Of a DNA stretch of 64,000 nt, positions 16,819 to 25,166 are shown piece after piece. Source of the stretch: Geodermatophilus obscurus DSM 43160 (GTDB lineage: Bacteria; Actinomycetota; Actinomycetes; Mycobacteriales; Geodermatophilaceae). The stretch covers positions 1,798,001 through 1,862,000 of the forward strand of contig NC_013757.1 of NCBI RefSeq assembly GCF_000025345.1, given 5' to 3'. Made by a program: the position numbers and the translations under genes. The notes beneath the pieces were generated by a model. It saw only the letters and a list, made by a program, of their open reading frames with translations, had not been told where the DNA came from and ran no database searches. The stretch's first letter is position 1. Each line of letters starts with the position of its first letter.

Positions 16819-18348
16819 TCAGTCCGTCGACCGCGGCGGCACCGTGATCTTGTACTGGGCGATCTTCCGGTAGAGCGTGGCGCGGCCGATGCCGAGCTCC
16901 TCGGCGGCGCGGGTGACCGTGGTGCCGGGCTCGGTGAGGCAGCGCACGATCTCGTCCCGCTCGAGCCGATCGAGCCGGCTGAGGGGACGCATGCCCCCGT
17001 CGAGGACCTCGGGGGCGAGGTGGTGGAGGTCCACGACATCGGCGCGCGCCGCGGCGTCCCGGACGACGCGGCGCAGCTGGGTGGCGTTGCCCGGCCAGGC
17101 GCAGCTGCGCAGCGCGCGCGCCGCACGGGGGGTGAAGTCGACCGCACGGTGGCGCTCCTCGCGCGCGAACCGCTGCGCGAGCGGCAGGACGTCGTCGGCC
17201 CGGAGCCGGAGGGGCGGGGCCTCCACGACCGCGTCGGCCAGCGCGGCCAGCTGGTCGGGGATGGCGGAGAAGCCGGGCGCCGTCAGGACGAACGGCTGCG
17301 GCCGGCCGGCACGGCGGGCGGTGGTCAGGTTCTGGGCCAGCTCGCCGACGGCCCAGGCCGGCAGGTCCTGGAGTCCGGACACGATGACGCAGGTGTCCGC
17401 GTCGCGCAGCTCCGGCGTCCACAGCTCGAGCCAGGCCGCGACGTCACCGGTCTCCGGGGCCCGGGCGTGCAGCAGCCGCTGGCGCGGGGCGAGCCGCCGG
17501 CGGGCGAGTGCGGCCAGCGTGGCCTTGCCCGCGCCTGGCTCGCCCACGACCGCGGTCACCCGGCCGGCGGCGACGGCGGCCGCCGCATCCCCTGTCGCGG
17601 CCCGCCAGTTCGCCGACACGCACGGGTCGCCGGCGTCGGTGGCGAGGTGGCTGCCGATGACGTGGAAGACCTCGCCGCGGGGTGCCGGACGGACGGTCCG
17701 GCCGCCGGCGCGGACGAGCATGAGCGCGCTGGTGGCGTTCGCCGCTGTCTGCGCCAGCCCCAGGAGCAGTCCAGAGGAGCTGCTCGACCAGGTGGTGAGG
17801 TTGATGCTGCCGGCCAGCTCGCCGGTCACCGGCTCGACCACGGGTGCCGCCGCGCAGGTGTAGCCCCGCAGGTCGGTGCAGTAGTGGTCCTCGGCGCGGA
17901 CCAGCGAGGGCGCCCGGTCGGCGAGGGAGAGCCCCAGGCCGTTGGTGCCGGCGTTGCGCTCGTTGTAGGAGAAGCCGGGCGCCAGGTGCACCCGGTCCAG
18001 CGACCGCTGGATGTCGCGGTCGTCGCCGATCCGGGCCAGGACCAGCCCCTGGGAGTCGGCCACCATGAGGCTGACCGGCTCGTTCGGGATGGTCGCCTGC
18101 AGGTCGGTGAGCACCCGGTGCGCGCACTCGTAGAGCAGCGAGCCGGTGTCCGGCGAGCCGCTGAAGACCGGGACGACCTCGTCCGGGGGGACGCCGTAAC
18201 CCGCGCTGCGCTGCCACGACGCGCGCAGCCGGGGTGCCGCCGTCCGCCCGGCCAGCTCGGGGTCGGCGAGCGGGGCGGCGGTCGACACCTCGTCCCGGCC
18301 CACGTCGACGGGGCACCTCCACCGGCTGGGATGTGTGCGCTGGGTCAC
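16819..18348 (-). CDS. AcoR/MimR-like transcriptional activator (GAF, degenerate AAA+, Fis HTH)
   Basis: 509 aa. The N-terminal sensor includes FSYNERNAGTNGLGLSLADR (about 135-155), the hallmark of AcoR-type regulators. The central domain has a Walker A-like GEPGAGKATLA but no GAFTGA loop, so it cannot contact sigma-54 in the known way. C-terminal Fis-type HTH: TRAAEELGIGRATLYRKI. GTG 18348 is the start that leaves the full sensor domain; upstream codons read into the promoter. Divergent from an amidohydrolase/MIP18/ADH operon, like MimR with propane monooxygenase operons of mycobacteria; likely activates it in response to a small alcohol, ketone or aldehyde (inference). Confidence 0.85.
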   Translation of the reverse strand: MTQRTHPSRWRCPVDVGRDEVSTAAPLADPELAGRTAAPRLRASWQRSAGYGVPPDEVVPVFSGSPDTGSLLYECAHRVLTDLQATIPNEPVSLMVADSQGLVLARIGDDRDIQRSLDRVHLAPGFSYNERNAGTNGLGLSLADRAPSLVRAEDHYCTDLRGYTCAAAPVVEPVTGELAGSINLTTWSSSSSGLLLGLAQTAANATSALMLVRAGGRTVRPAPRGEVFHVIGSHLATDAGDPCVSANWRAATGDAAAAVAAGRVTAVVGEPGAGKATLAALARRRLAPRQRLLHARAPETGDVAAWLELWTPELRDADTCVIVSGLQDLPAWAVGELAQNLTTARRAGRPQPFVLTAPGFSAIPDQLAALADAVVEAPPLRLRADDVLPLAQRFAREERHRAVDFTPRAARALRSCAWPGNATQLRRVVRDAAARADVVDLHHLAPEVLDGGMRPLSRLDRLERDEIVRCLTEPGTTVTRAAEELGIGRATLYRKIAQYKITVPPRSTD

Positions 18349-18382
18349 ACCGGACTGTACGCGACCGATCGGCTGTCGCGGC

Positions 18383-18397
18383 GTCCCAAAGTGAGAC
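18383..18397. promoter_or_regulatory. Dyad between divergent AcoR-like gene and amidohydrolase operon
   Basis: GTCCCAAAGTGAGAC has arms GTCCCA and TGAGAC (one mismatch) around a 3-nt centre and lies about 35 bp upstream of the regulator start and 90 bp upstream of the operon ATG. Candidate activator site. Confidence 0.45.
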
Positions 18398-18486
18398 AGC
18401 AACCGGTTCCGCGGGTGGCGGCCCCTGCCTAGCGTCGTGGGCCTGGGAGCGTGACCGCTCTCACAGCGAGCCGACGGAGGCCGGAG

Positions 18487-19530
18487 ATGTACCGCAAGGA
18501 CGGCGAGAGCTACTACGTCGTGGACTCCCACATCGCCCTGTGGGACGCGCGCCCGGAGAACCAGCGCAACGTCCACGGCAAGCAGTTCATCGACTGCTTC
18601 TACGACTACCACCGCAACCTCAGCCCGGAGTCCGAGACCTGGGGCTACGAGGAGTACCTCTACCAGGGCGGCGAGCGGCTGATGCGCGACGTGTTCGTCG
18701 ACGGGATCGTCGACCACGCGATCTTCCAGCCGGCCCGTCTCGCCGAGTTCTACCACCGGGGTTTCGGGCAGACCGAGGAGGCCTTCGCCCTCGCGCAGGC
18801 CCACCCGGACAAGCTCACCTACAACCACTACTGGGACCCGCGCGACGGCGAGAACGGCCTGGACCAGCTCCGTGCCGACGCCGAGCGGATGCAGCTCAAG
18901 GGCGTGAAGCTCTACACCGCCGACTGGCACGGCGAGTCCCGCGGCTGGAAGCTCACCGACCCGATGGCCTACCGCTACTTCGAGGTCTGCCGCGAGCTGG
19001 GCATCAAGAACGTCCACATCCACAAGGGCCCGACGATCCGCCCGCTGGACCGCGACGCCTTCGACGTCGCCGACGTCGACCACGTCGCCACCGACTTCAC
19101 CGACCTGAACTTCGTCGTGGAGCACTGCGGGCTGCCGCGCCTGGAGGACTTCTGCTGGATCGCCACCCAGGAGCCGAACGTGTACGCCGGCCTGGCCGTG
19201 GCCATGCCGTTCATCCACACCCGGCCGCGCTACTTCGCGCAGATCATGGGCGAGCTCACCTACTGGCTCGGCGAGGACCGCATCCTCTTCTCCAGCGACT
19301 ACGCGCTGTGGACGCCGAAGTGGCTGGTCGAGCGCTTCGTGGACTTCCAGATCCCCGAGGACATGACCGAGTACGCCCCGCTGACCACCGCGCTGAAGAA
19401 GAAGGTGCTCGGCCTCAACGCCGCCAAGCTCTACGACCTGCCGGTGCCGGCCGAGCTGCAGCTGCCCGACGCCGACGAGACCGCCACCGGCCCGCGCGAG
19501 CCGGCCGCCGCCGACCTCGCCAGCGTCTGA
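18487..19530 (+). CDS. Amidohydrolase-2 family protein (monooxygenase-operon type)
   Basis: 347 aa TIM-barrel protein. Visible metal-site elements are VVDSHIALW (an H-only variant of HxH), the Lys in GVKLYTAD, IHKGP (His) , VEHCG (His) and the Asp in LFSSDYALW. The family includes ACMS decarboxylase-like enzymes. Start ATG 18487 has CGGAGG six bases before it. Proteins of this type follow propane/acetone di-iron monooxygenase genes in Mycobacterium, Gordonia and Rhodococcus, where they are thought to help maturation or metabolism; function is not settled. First gene of a three-gene operon. Confidence 0.85.
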   Translation: MYRKDGESYYVVDSHIALWDARPENQRNVHGKQFIDCFYDYHRNLSPESETWGYEEYLYQGGERLMRDVFVDGIVDHAIFQPARLAEFYHRGFGQTEEAFALAQAHPDKLTYNHYWDPRDGENGLDQLRADAERMQLKGVKLYTADWHGESRGWKLTDPMAYRYFEVCRELGIKNVHIHKGPTIRPLDRDAFDVADVDHVATDFTDLNFVVEHCGLPRLEDFCWIATQEPNVYAGLAVAMPFIHTRPRYFAQIMGELTYWLGEDRILFSSDYALWTPKWLVERFVDFQIPEDMTEYAPLTTALKKKVLGLNAAKLYDLPVPAELQLPDADETATGPREPAAADLASV

Positions 19531-19541
19531 GGAGGACGCCG

Positions 19542-20324
19542 ATGACCGCCGTCCTCCCCGACCTGACCGGAACCGAGGCCGAGGTGCGCGCCGCGCTGGG
19601 CACCGTCGTCGACCCCGAGCTGGACGAGCCGATCACCGACGTCGGTTTCGTCCGCTCGGTGTCGGTCGAGGGTCATGCCGTCGGGGGTTGTGCCGTCGAG
19701 GTGCACCTGCGGCTGCCCACCTCCTTCTGCGCGCCGAACTTCGCCTGGCTGATGGTCTCCGACGCCCACGACGCGGTGTCCGCCGTCCCGGGGGTGGAGT
19801 CCGTGGTGGTCGAGCTCGACGACCACCACGACTCCGACCTGATCAACCGCGGCATGGCCGCCGGTGCCGGCTACCGCGGCACCTTCGGGCACGAGGCCGA
19901 GGACTCGCTCGACGAGCTCCGGGCGACCTTCCAGCGCAAGGCGCACACCGCGGCGATGGAGCGGGCCGTCACGGCGCTGCTCCGCACCGACCCGGCGGTG
20001 GACGTCGCGGCGCTCACCCTCGGCGACCTGCCGGCGGGGGAGCACACCACCGACGCGCTGTTGCGCCGGCGGGCGACCCTCGGCCTGCCCGTGGACGACG
20101 GGGCGCCGGTGCTCGTGCACGACGACGGCACCCGCCCCGACCCCGCGCAGGCGGAGCTGGTGCTGCGCCGGGCCCGCTCGGTGCGCATCTCCGTCGACGG
20201 CAACGCCCACTTCTGCCGCGGCCTGCTGGCCACCCGTTACCCGGGCGCCGAGGCCGACCAGGCGCCCCGTCCCGAGGACCGTCCCCTGCTCCCGCTCACC
20301 GTCTCGAAGGGAACTCACCCGTGA
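19542..20324 (+). CDS. MIP18/DUF59-like protein with C-terminal extension
   Basis: 260 aa. Residues ~10-95 form a MIP18 (DUF59) domain: VRAALGTVVDPELDEPITDVGFV is the family start, with the T-S-F-C motif TSFCAPNFAWL holding the conserved Cys. In iron-sulfur assembly relatives this Cys binds metal. The remaining ~160 residues (DSDLINRGMAAGAGYRGTF onward) are not the usual short MIP18 protein but resemble the longer version found between the amidohydrolase and ADH genes of propane monooxygenase operons. GGAGG six bases before ATG; stop overlaps the ADH start by 4 bp. Confidence 0.8.
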   Translation: MTAVLPDLTGTEAEVRAALGTVVDPELDEPITDVGFVRSVSVEGHAVGGCAVEVHLRLPTSFCAPNFAWLMVSDAHDAVSAVPGVESVVVELDDHHDSDLINRGMAAGAGYRGTFGHEAEDSLDELRATFQRKAHTAAMERAVTALLRTDPAVDVAALTLGDLPAGEHTTDALLRRRATLGLPVDDGAPVLVHDDGTRPDPAQAELVLRRARSVRISVDGNAHFCRGLLATRYPGAEADQAPRPEDRPLLPLTVSKGTHP

Positions 20325-21346
20325 AGGCCGTACGCGTGCACGAGTACCACGCCGACCCCACGATCGACGACGTCCCCGAACCGGAGATCCGGGGTCCGCT
20401 CGACGTGATCGTCAAGGTCGGCGGCGCCGGGGTCTGCCGCACCGACCTGCACATCCTCGAGGGTCAGTGGGCCGACCTGCAGAACCCGGACCTGCCCTAC
20501 GTGATCGGGCACGAGAACGCCGGGTGGGTGCACGAGGTCGGGGAGGGTGTCACCAACGTCGCCGTCGGTGACACCGTGATCCTGCACCCGCAGCCCAGCT
20601 GCGGCCTGTGCACGGCCTGTCGCGCCGGCCGGGACATGCAGTGCGAGAACGCCTTCTTCCCCGGGCTGTCGAACAACGACGGCGGCATGGCCGAGTACCT
20701 GCGCACCACCGCCCGCGCCTGCGTGAAGCTCGACCCGTCCACCAACCCCGCCGACGTCGCCGCGCTCGCCGACGCCGGGATCACCGCCTACCACGCCGTG
20801 CGCAAGGCCCTGCCGCTGCTGCACCCGGGCACGACGGCGGTCGTGCAGGGCGCCGGCGGTCTCGGCCACATCGGCGTCCAGTGCCTGGCCGCACTGTCGG
20901 GCACCCGGATCGTCGTCGTCGACCGCAACCCCGACGCGCTGGAGCTCGCCCGGCAGATCGGGGCGGACGAGACCGTGGTCGCCGACGGCGACCAGGTGCA
21001 GGCGGTCCAGGACCTGACCGGCGGGGGCGCGGACGTGGTCTTCGACTTCGTCGCCGAGCAGGGCGCGGAGATGGACGGCTGGCACATGACCGGCCCGGCC
21101 GGCTCGTACTACGTCATCGGGTACGGCGGCGAGCTCCGGATCCCGACGCTGGACTTCGTCGCCGGCGAGAAGAACATCGTCGGCAACATCGTCGGCACCT
21201 ACACCGACCTGGCCGAGCTGATGGTGCTCGCGCAGGCCGGGAAGGTCACCCTGCACACCCAGCAGTACCCGCTCGACCGGGCCGTGGACGCGCTCCGCGA
21301 CCTCGACGCCGGGAAGGTCCGGGGCCGGGCGATCCTCGTCCCCTGA
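20321..21346 (+). CDS. Zinc-dependent alcohol dehydrogenase
   Basis: 341 aa medium-chain dehydrogenase. Catalytic zinc: Cys in GVCRTDLHI, GHENAG (His-Glu). Structural zinc loop: C-G-L-C-T-A-C-x7-C (SCGLCTACRAGRDMQCEN). NAD-binding GAGGLGHIG at about 182-190. GTG 20321 overlaps the previous stop. Oxidises a primary or secondary alcohol; in the related propane operons ADH handles 1- or 2-propanol, suggesting a similar short-chain alcohol here. Followed by a strong hairpin, closing the operon. Confidence 0.9.
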   Translation: MKAVRVHEYHADPTIDDVPEPEIRGPLDVIVKVGGAGVCRTDLHILEGQWADLQNPDLPYVIGHENAGWVHEVGEGVTNVAVGDTVILHPQPSCGLCTACRAGRDMQCENAFFPGLSNNDGGMAEYLRTTARACVKLDPSTNPADVAALADAGITAYHAVRKALPLLHPGTTAVVQGAGGLGHIGVQCLAALSGTRIVVVDRNPDALELARQIGADETVVADGDQVQAVQDLTGGGADVVFDFVAEQGAEMDGWHMTGPAGSYYVIGYGGELRIPTLDFVAGEKNIVGNIVGTYTDLAELMVLAQAGKVTLHTQQYPLDRAVDALRDLDAGKVRGRAILVP

Positions 21347-21385
21347 GGAAGGACCCTCTGCCCCCCACCACTCGAAGGCTCAGCT

Positions 21386-21417
21386 GCGGAGCCCGGTCCC
21401 TGGGGACCGGGCTCCGC
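21386..21417 (+). terminator. Terminator after the ADH operon
   Basis: GCGGAGCCCGGTCCC (21386-21400) and its exact complement (21403-21417) make a 15-bp stem, followed by TCCTGTTCTG. 40 bp after the ADH stop. Confidence 0.8.
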
Positions 21418-21507
21418 TCCTGTTCTGCCGGGACCGTGGTCGGCCCTCCCGCGGCGCCCGTCCCGTCTGGGAGGCTCATCGGGCCGTCCCGACCCCTGAG
21501 GAGCGCT

Positions 21508-24500
21508 GTGTTCACCAAGGTGCTGGTCGCCAACCGAGGCGAGATCGCGGTGCGGGCCTTCCGCGCGACCTACGAGCTGGGCGCGCAGACGGTCGCCATC
21601 TTCCCCTGGGAGGACCGCAACTCCGTCCACCGGCTCAAGGCCGACGAGAGCTACCAGATCGGGGAGGAGGGGCACCCGGTCCGCGCCTACCTCTCGGTCG
21701 ACGAGGTCGTCGGCGCGGCGCGGCGGGCCGGGGCCGACGCGGTCTACCCCGGCTACGGCTTCCTGTCCGAGAACCCGGAGCTCGCAGCGGCCTGCGAGCG
21801 GGAGGGGATCACCTTCGTCGGCCCGCCGGCGTCGGTGCTGGAGCTGACCGGCAACAAGGCGCGGGCGATCGCCGCGGCGCGGGAGGCCGGGCTGCCGGTG
21901 CTGGCCTCGACCGCCCCGAGCGACGACCTGGACACCGTCCTGGCCTCCACCGCGGACATGCCGTTCCCGGTGTTCGTCAAGGCGGTCGCCGGCGGTGGTG
22001 GGCGCGGGATGCGGCGGGTGGAGGACCCCGCGGAGCTGGCCGGCGCGGTGCAGGCGGCGATGCGCGAGGCCGAGTCGGCTTTCGGGGACGCCACCGTCTT
22101 CGTCGAGCAGGCGGTGGTCGAGCCGCGGCACATCGAGGTGCAGGTGCTGGCCGACGGGCAGGGGAACGTCGTCCACCTGTTCGAGCGGGACTGCTCGGTG
22201 CAGCGCCGGCACCAGAAGGTGATCGAGCTGGCGCCGGCGCCGAACCTGGATCCGCACCTGCGGGAGCGGATCTGCGCCGACGCAGTCGCCTTCGCCCGGG
22301 CGATCGGCTACGTCAACGCCGGCACCGTGGAGTTCCTGCTCGACCGCGAGGGCCGGCACGTGTTCATCGAGATGAACCCGCGGATCCAGGTCGAGCACAC
22401 GGTGACCGAGGAGGTCACCGACGTCGACCTGGTGCAGTCCCAGCTGCGGATCGCGGCGGGGGAGACGCTGGCCGACCTGGGCCTGTCGCAGGAGTCGATC
22501 GTGCTGCGGGGTGCGGCGCTGCAGTGCCGGATCACCACCGAGGACCCGGCCAACGGCTTCCGGCCGGACACCGGCCGGATCACCGCCTACCGCTCACCCG
22601 GCGGGGCCGGGATCCGGCTGGACGGCGGGGCCTCGCTGGGCGCGGAGGTCCAGGCGCACTTCGACTCGCTACTGGTGAAGCTGACCTGCCGGGGGCGCAC
22701 CTTCGACATCGCCGTGGCCCGGGCGCGGCGGGCGGTGGCGGAGTTCCGGATCCGCGGGGTGGCCACCAACATCCCGTTCCTGGCCGCGGTGCTGGACGAT
22801 CCGGACTTCGCCGCCGGGCGGGTCACCACGTCCTTCATCGAGGAACGGCCCGAGCTGCTCACGGCGCGCTCGTCGGCCGACCGCGGTACCCGGCTGCTGA
22901 CCTACCTGGCCGACGTGACCGTGAACCACCCGCACGGAGAGCGCCCGCACCTGGTCGACCCGGTGAGCAAGCTGCCGGCCGTCGACCTCACCGTCCCCCC
23001 GCCGGACGGCTCCCGCCAGCGGCTGCTCGCGGCCGGCCCGGAGGCCTTCGCCGCCGACCTGCGCGCCCGGACGGCCCTGGCGGTCACCGACACCACCTTC
23101 CGCGACGCCCACCAGTCGCTGCTGGCCACCCGGGTGCGCACCCGGGACCTGCTGGCCGTCGCCGGGCACGTGGCCCGCACCGCCCCGCAGCTGTTCAGCC
23201 TGGAGTGCTGGGGTGGGGCGACCTACGACGTGGCGCTGCGCTTCCTGCACGAGGACCCGTGGGACCGGCTGGCCGCGCTCCGCGACGCGGTGCCCAACAT
23301 CTGCCTGCAGATGCTGCTGCGCGGCCGCAACACCGTCGGCTACACGCCCTACCCCGAGGCGGTCACCGACGCCTTCGTCCGCGAGGCCGCCGCCACCGGC
23401 ATCGACGTCTTCCGGGTGTTCGACGCACTCAACGACGTCGCCCAGATGCGTCCGGCGATCGACGCGGTCCGGGAGACGGGAACGGCGGTCGCCGAGGTGG
23501 CGCTGTGCTACACCGGCGACCTCTCCGACCCCGGCGAGGACCTCTACACGCTGGACTACTACCTGCGGCTGGCCGAGCAGATCGTCGACGCCGGCGCGCA
23601 CGTGCTGGCGATCAAGGACATGGCCGGCCTGCTGCGCCCGCCGGCGGCCGCGACGCTGGTGATGGCGCTGCGCGAGCGCTTCGACCTGCCGGTGCACCTG
23701 CACACCCACGACACCGCAGGCGGCCAGCTCGCCACGCTGCTGGCGGCCTGGAACGCCGGGGTCGACGCCGTGGACGGCGCGGTCGCCTCCATGGCCGGCA
23801 CCACGAGCCAGCCGCCGCTGTCGGCGATCGTCGCCGCGACCGACGCCACCGAGCGGGCCACCGGCCTGGACCTGGCCGCGGTCAACGACCTGGAGCCGTA
23901 CTGGGAGGCCGTCCGACGGGTCTACGCGCCCTTCGAGTCCGGCCTGGCCGCGCCCACGGGGCGTGTCTACCGGCACGAGATCCCCGGCGGGCAGCTGTCC
24001 AACCTGCGCCAGCAGGCCATCGCCCTGGGCCTCGGCCAGCGCTTCGAGGAGGTCGAGGACGCCTACGCCGCCGCCGACCGGCTGCTGGGCCGGCTGGTCA
24101 AGGTCACCCCGTCGTCCAAGGTCGTCGGCGACCTGGCACTGCAGCTCGTCGGTTCCGGCGTCAGCGTCGAGGACTTCGCCGCTGAGCCCGGGAAGTACGA
24201 CCTGCCCGACTCGGTGATCGGCTTCCTGCGCGGCGAGCTGGGCGACCCGCCCGGCGGCTGGCCCGAGCCGTTCCGCAGCCGTGCGCTGGAGGGCCGGCGT
24301 CCGGCCGAGCCGCCGGCGGAGCTGTCGGCGGAGGACGAGCGGGGGCTGGCCGAGCAGCCCCGGCAGACCCTCAACCGGCTGCTCTTCCCGGGACCCACCC
24401 GCGAGTACGAGGCGCACGTCGACTCCTACGGCGACGTCTCCGTGCTGCCGACCAAGGAGTTCCTCTACGGGCTGCGGCCCGGCGACGAGCACGCGGTCGA

Positions 24501-24882
24501 CCTGGAGCCCGGGGTCACCCTGCTCGTGGGGGTGGAGGCCGTCTCCGATCCCGACGAGCGCGGCATGCGCACGGTCATGTGCACCCTCAACGGCCAGCTG
24601 CGACCGGTCTCGGTGCGCGACCGCTCGGTCGACGCGCAGGTCAAGGCCGCCGAGAAGGCCGACCGCAGCGACCCCGGCCAGGTCGCCGCACCGTTCGCCG
24701 GCGTGGTCACCCTCCAGGTCGGCGAGGGCGACACCGTCGAGGCCGGGCAGCCGATCGCCACGATCGAGGCGATGAAGATGGAGGCCTCGATCACCGCGCC
24801 GGTCGCCGGCACGGTCAAGCGGCTGGCCATCGGCGGCGTCCAGCAGGTGGAGGGCGGTGACCTGCTCGTCGTCCTGTCCTGA
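21508..24882 (+). CDS. pyc: Pyruvate carboxylase
   Basis: 1124 aa, full length for single-chain PYC. Domain order: biotin carboxylase (VLVANRGEIAVRAF at start; ATP-grasp loop KAVAGGGGRGM; EMNPRIQVEHTVTEE), carboxyltransferase (DTTFRDAHQSLLATR at ~530; HTHDTAGGQ), and biotinyl domain with EAMKMEA, the biotinylated Lys being residue 1090. Makes oxaloacetate from pyruvate, bicarbonate and ATP (anaplerosis). GTG 21508 follows GAGGAG. Stands as a single gene between two regulatory gaps. Confidence 0.96.
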   Translation: MFTKVLVANRGEIAVRAFRATYELGAQTVAIFPWEDRNSVHRLKADESYQIGEEGHPVRAYLSVDEVVGAARRAGADAVYPGYGFLSENPELAAACEREGITFVGPPASVLELTGNKARAIAAAREAGLPVLASTAPSDDLDTVLASTADMPFPVFVKAVAGGGGRGMRRVEDPAELAGAVQAAMREAESAFGDATVFVEQAVVEPRHIEVQVLADGQGNVVHLFERDCSVQRRHQKVIELAPAPNLDPHLRERICADAVAFARAIGYVNAGTVEFLLDREGRHVFIEMNPRIQVEHTVTEEVTDVDLVQSQLRIAAGETLADLGLSQESIVLRGAALQCRITTEDPANGFRPDTGRITAYRSPGGAGIRLDGGASLGAEVQAHFDSLLVKLTCRGRTFDIAVARARRAVAEFRIRGVATNIPFLAAVLDDPDFAAGRVTTSFIEERPELLTARSSADRGTRLLTYLADVTVNHPHGERPHLVDPVSKLPAVDLTVPPPDGSRQRLLAAGPEAFAADLRARTALAVTDTTFRDAHQSLLATRVRTRDLLAVAGHVARTAPQLFSLECWGGATYDVALRFLHEDPWDRLAALRDAVPNICLQMLLRGRNTVGYTPYPEAVTDAFVREAAATGIDVFRVFDALNDVAQMRPAIDAVRETGTAVAEVALCYTGDLSDPGEDLYTLDYYLRLAEQIVDAGAHVLAIKDMAGLLRPPAAATLVMALRERFDLPVHLHTHDTAGGQLATLLAAWNAGVDAVDGAVASMAGTTSQPPLSAIVAATDATERATGLDLAAVNDLEPYWEAVRRVYAPFESGLAAPTGRVYRHEIPGGQLSNLRQQAIALGLGQRFEEVEDAYAAADRLLGRLVKVTPSSKVVGDLALQLVGSGVSVEDFAAEPGKYDLPDSVIGFLRGELGDPPGGWPEPFRSRALEGRRPAEPPAELSAEDERGLAEQPRQTLNRLLFPGPTREYEAHVDSYGDVSVLPTKEFLYGLRPGDEHAVDLEPGVTLLVGVEAVSDPDERGMRTVMCTLNGQLRPVSVRDRSVDAQVKAAEKADRSDPGQVAAPFAGVVTLQVGEGDTVEAGQPIATIEAMKMEASITAPVAGTVKRLAIGGVQQVEGGDLLVVLS

Positions 24883-25166
24883 GAGGCCCCCGCAGGCTCG
24901 GGGACGCTCCGGAGTGGGTCGACCACCCCCGAGGAGCACACCTCGGCGCCGTGTCGTCCGGCCGCGACGGTGTGTGAGTGCCGGCCCGGGTGTCGAGGTC
25001 CGGCCGGACCGGGTCGTTCAGTTCGGTGCGGGGTTGGGCAGGGAGGCAGGGCGCAGCCATGCACGCCTGACCGGCGCGGAGGCGCTGCGTGGACCGCCGC
25101 GGCGGTGCCCTCCGGGGCCGCCAGGAGCGGGTGGAACCCAGGCAGCAGCAGGGGACGGAGCGCGGT
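24883..25166. other. Intergenic region upstream of PASTA kinase
   Basis: 284 bp, no gene or strong motif found. A short GC-rich stem after the pyc stop is possible but weak. Confidence 0.4.

Noticed and set aside
13909..18432. Very long open frame on the plus strand opposite MMPL, TetR and the activator
   Set aside because: Gly/Asp/Arg-rich translation without motifs; it is the mirror of real minus-strand genes, common in high-GC DNA.
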